From positions 1 to 5,161 of the forward strand of contig JAEXZL010000047.1 in the NCBI GenBank assembly GCA_023451395.1: DNA of 5,161 nucleotides, in the 5' to 3' direction. This stretch comes from Bacillota bacterium (GTDB taxonomy: Bacteria > Bacillota > Clostridia > Clostridiales > Clostridiaceae). The stretch's first letter is position 1, and every line of letters begins with the position of its first letter. The notes beneath the pieces are model-generated. The model saw only the letters and a list, made by a program, of their open reading frames with translations, was not told where the DNA came from and ran no database searches. The translations under genes were made by a program, and so were the position numbers. Positions 1 through 4,801 of this stretch are shown here, piece after piece.

Positions 1-37
1 GTCCTACAGAATGTACGTAACGATCAATTAAGTTCAT
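1..37 (-). CDS. Start of a PadR-linked HAAS/permease-prefix membrane protein (partial, runs off left edge)
   Basis: Only the first 12 codons are in the window, reading MNLIDRYVHSVG. The ATG (37-35) overlaps the TGA stop of the PadR gene (36-34) in an ATGA arrangement. A strong AGGAGG (50-45) sits 7 bases upstream, inside the PadR coding sequence, so the two genes are very probably translated together. From memory of the family, proteins encoded directly after small PadR regulators in Firmicutes often start with M-x-L-I-x-x-Y-V, the beginning of the HAAS or 'permease prefix domain 1' segment. That segment is usually followed by membrane helices. The family call rests on this short N-terminus and its position, so it is an inference. 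The existence of a start codon here is well supported by the ribosome binding site and overlap. Confidence 0.6.
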   Translation of the reverse strand, partial: MNLIDRYVHSVG

Positions 38-378
38 TTTTCATCCTCCTCTATAATTGTCTCTAATAAGTTTGAGATTTGTCTCCATTCTTTTTTTAAC
101 TGTTTATATACTTCTCTTCCCTCCTCACTGAGAGTGTAAAATTTTCGTGGTCTGCTTTCACTTGTGTCCCATTCACTTATTAAAAGTCCTTGCTTTTCTA
201 ATCTCCGTAACAACGGATATAGTGTTCCTGCTTCAATTGGTACCTTCTTATCTTCTAATTTCTGTACAAGGGAATAGCCATATTCATTTGAATGAAGCTG
301 GCTAAGCACCAACAGGACCATTGTTCCTCGTTTCAATTCCACTGTAAGGGAATTAATTAGTTCTTCAATAGAATTCAT
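34..378 (-). CDS. PadR-family winged-helix transcriptional repressor
   Basis: This 114-residue protein has the length and layout of the short (subfamily-2 type) PadR regulators: an N-terminal winged helix and one C-terminal dimerisation helix. Visible PadR hallmarks are YGYSLVQKL (about residues 33-41, helix 2), the recognition helix and following turn GTLYPLLRRLEKQGLL (51-66), and the wing RPRKFYTLSEEGRE (76-89). The remainder, from about residue 90 to the end, is a charged helix suited to dimerisation. The start at 378 is supported by GAGGTGAT eight or so bases upstream. Such proteins normally repress their own operon and are released by a ligand or by partner-linked stress. The ligand cannot be read from sequence. 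The gene overlaps the next gene by ATGA, so its likely target is that membrane partner plus itself. A palindrome within its promoter supports autoregulation. Confidence 0.93.
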   Translation of the reverse strand: MNSIEELINSLTVELKRGTMVLLVLSQLHSNEYGYSLVQKLEDKKVPIEAGTLYPLLRRLEKQGLLISEWDTSESRPRKFYTLSEEGREVYKQLKKEWRQISNLLETIIEEDEK

Positions 379-395
379 CTAATCACCTCAATTAA

Positions 396-425
396 AGTAT
401 ACTGTATGTCATACACTATTGTCAA
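396..425 (-). promoter_or_regulatory. Promoter of the padR operon
   Basis: On the minus strand a perfect TTGACA (425-420) is followed after 18 bases by TATACT (401-396), a good sigma-A type promoter. If transcription starts about 7 bases after the -10 box, near 389, the leader is only about 11 bases and begins at the ribosome binding site. The start point is inferred. Confidence 0.72.
399..419. promoter_or_regulatory. Probable PadR operator palindrome
   Basis: The core GTATGTCATAC (404-414) is a perfect inverted repeat around T409. Extending outward, 403/415 pair, 402/416 do not, and 399-401 pair with 417-419, giving a 21-bp imperfect palindrome. It fills the -35/-10 spacer of the padR promoter and enters the -10 box, so a bound dimer would block RNA polymerase. 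PadR proteins are known to bind AT-rich dyads, often with ATGT/ACAT-like half sites, in their own promoters. Binding here is inferred from position and symmetry. Confidence 0.65.
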
Positions 426-459
426 CTTTATATTATTAGACTTCCTATATTGTTAATAA

Positions 460-488
460 TTGAAATCTAAAACAAACATTTAGCTAAT
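460..488 (+). promoter_or_regulatory. Weak candidate promoter for the lipoprotein gene
   Basis: TTGAAA (460-465) is followed after 17 bases by GCTAAT (483-488), which matches four of six -10 bases. A second -10-like TACAAT lies at 515-520 but has only a poor -35 (TTACTA, 492-497). Neither is strong. The rest of the 238-base gap between the padR and lipoprotein genes is AT-rich, with a short repeat described separately. The promoter may depend on an activator or another sigma factor. Confidence 0.25.
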
Positions 489-490
489 TG

Positions 491-600
491 GTTACTACTC
501 TATAAATGGTTTAGTACAATATTTTCAAACCTTACTATTTTTATCTTCGTATATATTGTTATATAAAGGCACAGCTTACTAATAATCAAAGTCTTACTAA
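491..600 (+). repeat. Repeated CTTACTA heptamer in the lipoprotein gene leader
   Basis: CTTACTA occurs at 531-537, 575-581 and 593-599, with a one-base variant GTTACTA at 491-497. The last two copies extend to the octamer CTTACTAA, are 18 bases apart, and the second ends just before the GGAGG ribosome binding site (604-608). The function is unknown. They could be regulator half sites, act on translation, or be chance in AT-rich DNA. Confidence 0.4.
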
Positions 601-616
601 ATTGGAGGACCGTATA

Positions 617-1351
617 ATGTCAGTATCAAAAAGAAATAAATTACCAATGTTATTGATTATTTCTATCACCCTTTTAACATTAATTACTGGGTGCTCTAAA
701 ATTCCAAATAAACCTAATAACCCTTCTAACAGCAACCAAAACAATACAGGCTCTAAAGAAAATACTAATAATCCTCAAGCATCAGATAAGGATGATTCTA
801 ATAATTCTTCTACGGTAGATGATAATAATAAAACTTCTGATAATGCTTCTAAAGATACAAATACTCAAACTAATGATTCTAAAGTAGTCCTTCTAAACAA
901 AATTATGAGTCTAGGTAAAGAAGGAAAGGTTATCAATTCTGAATTTAAAGCAAAAGAAAATGTAATTGAAGATGTAGAGAAAAAATGGGGAAGGCCAGAG
1001 AAATCTGATTGGATTCCTGAAGCTAAAGGAATGTACTCAACTTATCCAAGTAAGAATATAGATTTTGGATTCAATAAAGGATCGCAGATTTTTGAGATAA
1101 AGTCTTTTGATAGCCAGATAAAGAAAATATCACTTTCAGATATAAAAAAGGCATTAGGATTCCCTGCCTATGATGTGAAGATAAAAGGTGAAGAAATAAT
1201 TGGATATGTAGCAAATAATGATTTTAAGCTATTACTTGTATTTCCTGAACCTACAACTAAAAATCCTGACCCATTAATGGATCATTATTCAGTATTTTAT
1301 CCAAAAGGTACAGCTAATTCAATGGCCGATGATCCAGGAAGAGAATGGTAA
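617..1351 (+). CDS. Secreted lipoprotein with YjgB-like (DUF4309) domain
   Basis: This 244-residue protein starts at the ATG at 617, which has GGAGG (604-608) 8 bases upstream. The in-frame TTG at 602 lies upstream of that site and is rejected. Residues 1-26 form a lipoprotein signal peptide: a basic N-terminus (KRNK), a hydrophobic core and the lipobox LITGC, with Cys26 as the predicted lipidated residue. Residues 27-89 are a low-complexity, hydrophilic Asn/Ser/Asp/Thr/Lys linker that should hold the domain away from the membrane. The domain (about 90-244) contains VEKKWGRPEKSDW, STYPSKNIDFGFNKG, IFEIKSFD and LGFPAYD, which I recognise as the pattern of Bacillus YjgB and clostridial DUF4309 proteins. 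The biochemical role of this family is not known to me. The protein should sit on the outer face of the membrane. It faces the next gene tail to tail with a 13-base gap and no clear terminator. Confidence 0.87.
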   Translation: MSVSKRNKLPMLLIISITLLTLITGCSKIPNKPNNPSNSNQNNTGSKENTNNPQASDKDDSNNSSTVDDNNKTSDNASKDTNTQTNDSKVVLLNKIMSLGKEGKVINSEFKAKENVIEDVEKKWGRPEKSDWIPEAKGMYSTYPSKNIDFGFNKGSQIFEIKSFDSQIKKISLSDIKKALGFPAYDVKIKGEEIIGYVANNDFKLLLVFPEPTTKNPDPLMDHYSVFYPKGTANSMADDPGREW

Positions 1352-1364
1352 AATACAGGGTAAA

Positions 1365-2330
1365 TCACTTTTTAAATAATAAGCTTAGTCTCTCTTGCAA
1401 TCTATCAAGCAAGTCTTTTGGTGCAGCTTTGATCTTAATATTCTCACCTAAGAAAAGAAGCCAATTTACCATTTCTACTAGTTCATCAGCTTTATAAACA
1501 TCAATAAAAGTCTTTAAACTAGCTGTGCTTTGGTAAGGATTTGTATAGGATATTGTAACTTTTAAAGGGTGATACTTTTTGAACTGAGATATTGCTTCTG
1601 GGCCAAGCTCCATGATAAAGTTCACCTTTTCTTCCTGATTATTTATTATTTCTAATATCTTATTCTTACTTAACCTTTTTTTCTCTTCGTAAGGTTTTAC
1701 ATCAGTTAGAATATCCACTGAAAAAATCCCTTTCTTTTCCTCCTTTAAGTCGAAGCCTTCAATCTGCCAAAGACCTTTCTCATTATAAAGGTGCAGTAGA
1801 TAAATGGGGTAAGTTTTTATTATATTTTCTTCTTTTATAGTAATCAATAAATAGCTATCTTGTAGAAGTGTTTCTATGAGTTTTTCTAACATTGGATGGG
1901 GGATATCTGAGAGCTCAAGTAAATCAGGATTACTGGGGTTTGTACCTTGAAAAAGTAAGATTTTATTTAAAAGAACAAGGTCTTCTTGACTGCTTTCTGA
2001 AATGAGGCCTAGTAACTTTTCAGCTAATGATTGACGACTCTTCAGATATGGTAGTTGTTGATTTCTTGTAGCCATAAAGGCAATAAAAAGAGCTTTAATC
2101 TCATTATCCGTAAAACGAACAGCAGGCAGGACAGAATTGTGCATGACAAAATATCCACCATCTCTTCCAACTTCAGTCACAAGAGGCATACCCATAGCCT
2201 CAATTTCTCTTATATCTCTAATAGCTGTGGAACGAGAAATGCTAAATTCTCTCATTATTTCTGAAATTGTAAAGTGGGAGCGGTTGTTTATGTACCTCAT
2301 GATAACGTTAATCCGTTCAACTTTTTTCAT
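1365..2330 (-). CDS. HTH-WYL type transcriptional regulator (YafY/YobV-like)
   Basis: I start this gene at the ATG at 2330, giving 321 residues, because GGGAGG lies directly upstream (2339-2334) and the protein then opens with MKKVERINVIMRYINNR, the usual beginning of the family. The longer in-frame extension to 2441 has no plausible ribosome site and would overlap the divergent gene. Residues 1-62 are a DeoR/HTH_11 winged helix (FTISEIMREFSISRSTAIRDIREIE, about 20-44, and the wing GRDGGYFV). About 148-213 is a WYL-type domain and about 235-321 a WCX-like C-terminus ending in WLLFLGENIKIKAAPKDLL. The WYL tripeptide itself is replaced by WQI (188-190, in GLWQIEGFD), so ligand binding may differ. 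It is transcribed divergently from a GyrI-like gene, like YobV/YobU in Bacillus as I recall, and probably controls it and itself. The spacing between the ribosome site and ATG is short, about 3 bases. Confidence 0.88.
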   Translation of the reverse strand: MKKVERINVIMRYINNRSHFTISEIMREFSISRSTAIRDIREIEAMGMPLVTEVGRDGGYFVMHNSVLPAVRFTDNEIKALFIAFMATRNQQLPYLKSRQSLAEKLLGLISESSQEDLVLLNKILLFQGTNPSNPDLLELSDIPHPMLEKLIETLLQDSYLLITIKEENIIKTYPIYLLHLYNEKGLWQIEGFDLKEEKKGIFSVDILTDVKPYEEKKRLSKNKILEIINNQEEKVNFIMELGPEAISQFKKYHPLKVTISYTNPYQSTASLKTFIDVYKADELVEMVNWLLFLGENIKIKAAPKDLLDRLQERLSLLFKK

Positions 2331-2355
2331 AATCCTCCCTAAACAGTACCACTTT

Positions 2356-2383
2356 TTGACATTATTTAAAGATATTATATAGC
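2356..2383 (+). promoter_or_regulatory. Candidate promoter of the GyrI-like gene, overlapping the divergent promoter
   Basis: A perfect TTGACA (2356-2361) is followed after 16 bases by TATAGC (2378-2383). An alternative -10, TATAAA (2414-2419), lacks a good -35 box. If the first is right, its -10 box shares bases with the -10 box of the divergent regulator promoter, so one bound protein could switch both. Confidence 0.35.
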
Positions 2384-2402
2384 TATCAAGTGAAGGATAC
2401 AA
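2374..2402 (-). promoter_or_regulatory. Promoter of the WYL regulator gene
   Basis: On the minus strand TTGTAT (2402-2397) precedes a perfect TATAAT (2379-2374) by 17 bases, leaving a leader of roughly 37 bases before the ATG at 2330. The -10 box is excellent and the -35 box matches three of six bases, which is common where a regulator assists polymerase. Confidence 0.55.
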
Positions 2403-2439
2403 GTCATTTGAAATATAAATAAAAAGGATGGTTTTTATC

Positions 2440-2919
2440 ATGACAAATTATACCATAGAAGAAAAGGACAGTTTTACTGTTTTAGGCATAGGAACTGAGC
2501 TCAAAAGTGATTACACTGACTCAACTGGGATAATCAAAGAAAAGTCAGACTTTTTGCAGGCCATAAGCCAAGATGGAACCCTTGACAATTTAAAGGCCAT
2601 AGCTACAAATGACTACGTTTTTTTCGTGAACGAAGCGATAAATAACAAGATGATGCATTATGCTGGGGTTATTACAGATTCAACAGTCCCTGAAGCAACC
2701 AGAATTATTCAATTTCCTAAAGGAGAATACTTAGTTGTTAAAGGAGAAGGAACTACAACAGAGGAATTGAATAATAAGCTTACTGCCCTTGCCTTTGGCC
2801 AAGCCTTATATGAAGAAAAAAATCATTCCTATGTGGGCGGACCAAATACGACTGTTATTACAAGTAAAAAAAATGGTTTAGTTATTGGTGAAATGTGGAT
2901 TCCAGTGGTTAGAAAATAA
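2440..2919 (+). CDS. Stand-alone GyrI-like effector-binding protein (YobU-like)
   Basis: This 159-residue protein has no DNA-binding domain and consists of a single GyrI/AraC-effector-binding fold (the SHS2-duplication family that also includes BmrR, Rob and integron Cass2 domains). Recognisable stretches are FTVLGIGTEL (12-21), FFVNEAINNKMMHYAGV (61-77), the strand and turn RIIQFPKGEYLVVKGEG (88-104), YVGGPN (131-136) and the closing GEMWIPVV (150-157). The Glu in this last motif falls where many relatives carry a conserved acidic residue lining the pocket. The start at 2440 is chosen because AAGGATGG (2424-2431) lies 8 bases upstream. The in-frame ATG at 2428 overlaps that site and lacks one of its own. 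Family members bind hydrophobic or cationic small molecules, and some hydrolyse electrophilic compounds. Which applies here is unknown. Its divergent neighbour is probably its regulator. Confidence 0.88.
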   Translation: MTNYTIEEKDSFTVLGIGTELKSDYTDSTGIIKEKSDFLQAISQDGTLDNLKAIATNDYVFFVNEAINNKMMHYAGVITDSTVPEATRIIQFPKGEYLVVKGEGTTTEELNNKLTALAFGQALYEEKNHSYVGGPNTTVITSKKNGLVIGEMWIPVVRK

Positions 2920-2936
2920 ATGCAGTTATGGGAATG

Positions 2937-2975
2937 ACCTATATAGTTGATTTTGAAAAGATATCAACCGTAGGT
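2937..2975 (+). terminator. Interrupted hairpin downstream of the GyrI-like gene
   Basis: GTTGAT (2946-2951) pairs with ATCAAC (2963-2968) and ACCTA (2937-2941) with TAGGT (2971-2975), separated by an internal loop of TATA against CG. The apical loop is 11 bases. A short TTTT (2975-2978) overlaps its end. It could be a weak or decayed first terminator. The stronger one lies just beyond. Confidence 0.3.
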
Positions 2976-2998
2976 TTTGTAATAAAAGAAAAATGTTT

Positions 2999-3035
2999 TA
3001 AAAATATAAGGCCCCAAAAGGGCCTTATATTTTTA
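2999..3035. terminator. Strong bidirectional terminator between convergent genes
   Basis: ATATAAGGCCC (3004-3014) and GGGCCTTATAT (3020-3030) form a perfect 11-bp stem with loop CAAAA (3015-3019). A/T pairs extend it to 16 bp (2999-3014 with 3020-3035). A T run follows on both strands, so it should end transcripts of the GyrI-like gene (plus) and of the flavodoxin-like gene (minus). The TAA stop codon of the latter (3027-3025) is inside the stem. Confidence 0.9.
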
Positions 3036-3501
3036 CACATGACTCCAATACCTTTTCAATAAACTCTTCCGCTTCTTTAAAATCCCTATTATTTGGGTGT
3101 CCCTGTGATAATTTGCTCAAAAAATTAAAAAACTTTTTATTGGTAAATTCTTTTGCTATGAAGCTGCCCTTGCATGCAAAGCTGCCTTTTCTTATAGCTC
3201 CTTTTGACTCTAAAAGCCTAATTAGTTTATTGTTATAAAACTTCATTCCAACTCCACTAGTTGAAAATACAAAAACATTTTTATCTTTTAAGTTCAGTTT
3301 ATCAACCAGTTTAAACATCTTTCGTGAAAGACTTTCTCTATACACTCCTGAGCCAAATCCAATCAAATCGTAATTTTCTATGTTGATATCACTAGCATTT
3401 TTTATATTTATTAGTTCACAATCTATTTTTCCAGCAAATATGCGTGCAATTCTTTCAGTATTATTCTTGTATTCTGAACAATAAACAATCAAAGATTTCA
3501 T
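3025..3501 (-). CDS. Flavodoxin-like protein
   Basis: This 158-residue protein has the length and fold pattern of a short-chain flavodoxin that binds FMN and carries electrons in the cytoplasm. It starts with a beta strand and phosphate loop, SLIVYCSEYKNNTERIA (3-19). The loop CSEYKNNT (8-15) retains the Ser and the NT end but lacks the Gly of the classic T/S-x-T-G-x-T loop, as in the Y-x-S-x-x-x-x-N-T branch of flavodoxin-family proteins. FGSGVY (49-54) and FSTSGVG (79-85) correspond to the two loops that flank the isoalloxazine ring. GHPN (134-137) and a C-terminal helix close the fold. AGGGGA (3515-3510) lies 9 bases before the ATG. No redox partner gene is adjacent, so its partner and substrate are unknown. 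A quinone- or iron-linked reductase role is possible but unsupported here. It ends inside the shared terminator and appears to be a single-gene unit. Confidence 0.85.
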   Translation of the reverse strand: MKSLIVYCSEYKNNTERIARIFAGKIDCELINIKNASDINIENYDLIGFGSGVYRESLSRKMFKLVDKLNLKDKNVFVFSTSGVGMKFYNNKLIRLLESKGAIRKGSFACKGSFIAKEFTNKKFFNFLSKLSQGHPNNRDFKEAEEFIEKVLESCVKI

Positions 3502-3535
3502 TAATCATTTCCCCTAACTTAATAAAGATAATTAA

Positions 3536-3544
3536 ATTCTACCA
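3536..3544 (-). promoter_or_regulatory. Extended -10 promoter of the flavodoxin-like gene
   Basis: On the minus strand TGG precedes TAGAAT (3541-3536), the TGn extended -10 form that can work with a weak -35 region. No good -35 box is visible at the right distance (TTTCTC at 3564-3559). It lies about 35 bases upstream of the start codon and just after the permease terminator. Confidence 0.42.
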
Positions 3545-3564
3545 TAAATATCCTATAAGAGAAA

Positions 3565-3593
3565 TTCCCTCAAACCAAATAAGCCTGAGGGAA
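3565..3593 (-). terminator. Terminator of the ABC transporter operon
   Basis: TTCCCTCA (3593-3586 on the minus strand) and TGAGGGAA (3572-3565) form a perfect 8-bp stem around a 13-base loop. On the minus strand it is followed by TTTCTCTT and preceded by an A/T-rich stretch. It lies 55 bases past the permease stop codon. The plus strand has no T run after it, so it acts on the minus strand only. The 55 bases between hold nothing else I can identify. Confidence 0.68.
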
Positions 3594-3648
3594 CTTAAAA
3601 AATAATCTAGCATTCACTTTAAAAACTTTAACAGTATATCATGAGCCT

Positions 3649-4797
3649 TTATTCAAGCATAATTTCCTTAATAGAAATTTTCTTTATCTTTTCAGAGTAG
3701 AAGTACATAACAATTTCATAAATTACAATAAAGGACACTAGGGAAATAATCATCACTGGAACATCAAAGTTATATTCAGGCACCGCTGCAATATTTTTAA
3801 ATACAATATCAACCATAATTCTCAGCAGCACATATTGATACATTGTTCCGATCACAAATCCAATGTATCCCATAGGCCGGTATCCACCAAGAAGAGCTTT
3901 GCAGCATTCTTTTTGTGAATAGCCAAATACACGCATCATTGCAATGGTCTTTGTGTTACCATTAATAACAGTTGTAATTGCCAAAAAGAGGGTTGTACAT
4001 GCTAAAATAATTCCAATTAACATTATCATTGCACCCATCATAACACTTGATAAATCCTTCATGCTAAAGGACATCTGCGTCATTGCGGAAAAACAAAAGG
4101 ATGCAAAGATGATGAAAAACACAAGAGTTTTCTTGCTTCTCAAAGTGTCCTTTTTAAGTTCCTCTAAGAATGAACACTGACACTTTTTGCTATCCTTATG
4201 CTGCTTAACTTTTGATGAAGCCTGAAAATTTTCTTTTAATAGTTCCAAAGCAGTTTTTTTCAATTTGAAGCAGGAGTAAAAGATTGCAAGAAGAGCAAAG
4301 GCAATTGTCGGTAACACTACAAAATACAACAATATTATCGGATGAAAATGTATGGTGATCACGGGCAAAATTTTATCTTCGTTTTGTAGTTTATAAAATG
4401 ACGGCATCATGAGAAAGGCACTGCAATAACCAACGGCTGTTCCGATGAAAACACTTATTCCAAACACCCAAAAGCTTTTTGCTATTTTCATATTGGAATA
4501 TCCCAAAGCCTTCAATATGCCAAGCTCTTTTTTATGGGTATCAATATAATGCTTGATGTAAAAAAACAACATAATCACAGATGTAATCAACAGACATCCG
4601 CCGGTTACTGCCACAACAACTTTTACTGTAGACACCTGTGCATTATAAAACATCATAATCTGTTCCGAAGCGATTTGATCCTTAATCTGAACTATATCCA
4701 TATTGAAATTTAAAAACATCGTACAAACCACAACCGCACAGCAGGCAATAATTGAAATTCCAATGAGCTTTGCAGCATCTTTTATTCCCACAACCAT
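3649..4797 (-). CDS. FtsX-type ABC transporter permease (MacB/LolC superfamily)
   Basis: I start this 382-residue membrane protein at the ATG at 4797, four bases after the ATPase stop codon, with GGTGAT just upstream. The in-frame ATG at 4866 would overlap the ATPase by over 60 bases and is not preferred. It shows eight membrane segments in two four-helix FtsX modules: about 11-31, 59-81, 108-130 and 153-177, then 224-242, 253-277, 309-327 and 345-367. Each module has the coupling segment that contacts the ATPase: HKKELGILKALGYS (88-101) and NTKTIAMMRVFGYSQ (281-295). The first extracytoplasmic loop is only about 28 residues, so there is no large periplasmic-type MacB domain. A charged linker (178-223, with CQC) joins the halves. 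Such systems export or extract hydrophobic peptides, antibiotics or lipoprotein-like substrates by mechanotransmission rather than a classic channel. The substrate is unknown. Confidence 0.88.
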   Translation of the reverse strand: MVVGIKDAAKLIGISIIACCAVVVCTMFLNFNMDIVQIKDQIASEQIMMFYNAQVSTVKVVVAVTGGCLLITSVIMLFFYIKHYIDTHKKELGILKALGYSNMKIAKSFWVFGISVFIGTAVGYCSAFLMMPSFYKLQNEDKILPVITIHFHPIILLYFVVLPTIAFALLAIFYSCFKLKKTALELLKENFQASSKVKQHKDSKKCQCSFLEELKKDTLRSKKTLVFFIIFASFCFSAMTQMSFSMKDLSSVMMGAMIMLIGIILACTTLFLAITTVINGNTKTIAMMRVFGYSQKECCKALLGGYRPMGYIGFVIGTMYQYVLLRIMVDIVFKNIAAVPEYNFDVPVMIISLVSFIVIYEIVMYFYSEKIKKISIKEIMLE

Positions 4798-4801
4798 ATC
4801 A

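Noticed and set aside
602..616. TTG start at 602 extending the lipoprotein by five residues
   Set aside because: The TTG overlaps the GGAGG ribosome site, while the ATG at 617 has ideal spacing and gives a normal lipoprotein signal peptide.
1394..1417. CTTGC/GCAAG inverted repeat with a short T-rich run as a terminator for the lipoprotein gene
   Set aside because: The stem is only 5 bp with a 10-base loop and lies inside the opposing coding sequence.
2055..2382. Two plus-strand open frames of 69 and 81 codons opposite the WYL regulator
   Set aside because: They overlap each other and the HTH coding region, have no family resemblance and no ribosome sites, so they are shadows.
2331..2441. 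37-residue N-terminal extension of the WYL regulator
   Set aside because: It lies before the conserved family start, lacks a ribosome site and would overlap the divergent gene and both promoters.
2928..3062. 44-codon plus-strand open frame after the GyrI-like gene, beginning MGMTYIVDFEK
   Set aside because: The N-terminus looks protein-like, but there is no ribosome binding site and the frame reads through the strong terminator into antisense of the flavodoxin-like gene. A decayed gene remnant is possible but unsupported.
3944..4180. Plus-strand open frame of 78 codons opposite the permease
   Set aside because: It is antisense to well-conserved FtsX sequence and has no supporting signals.
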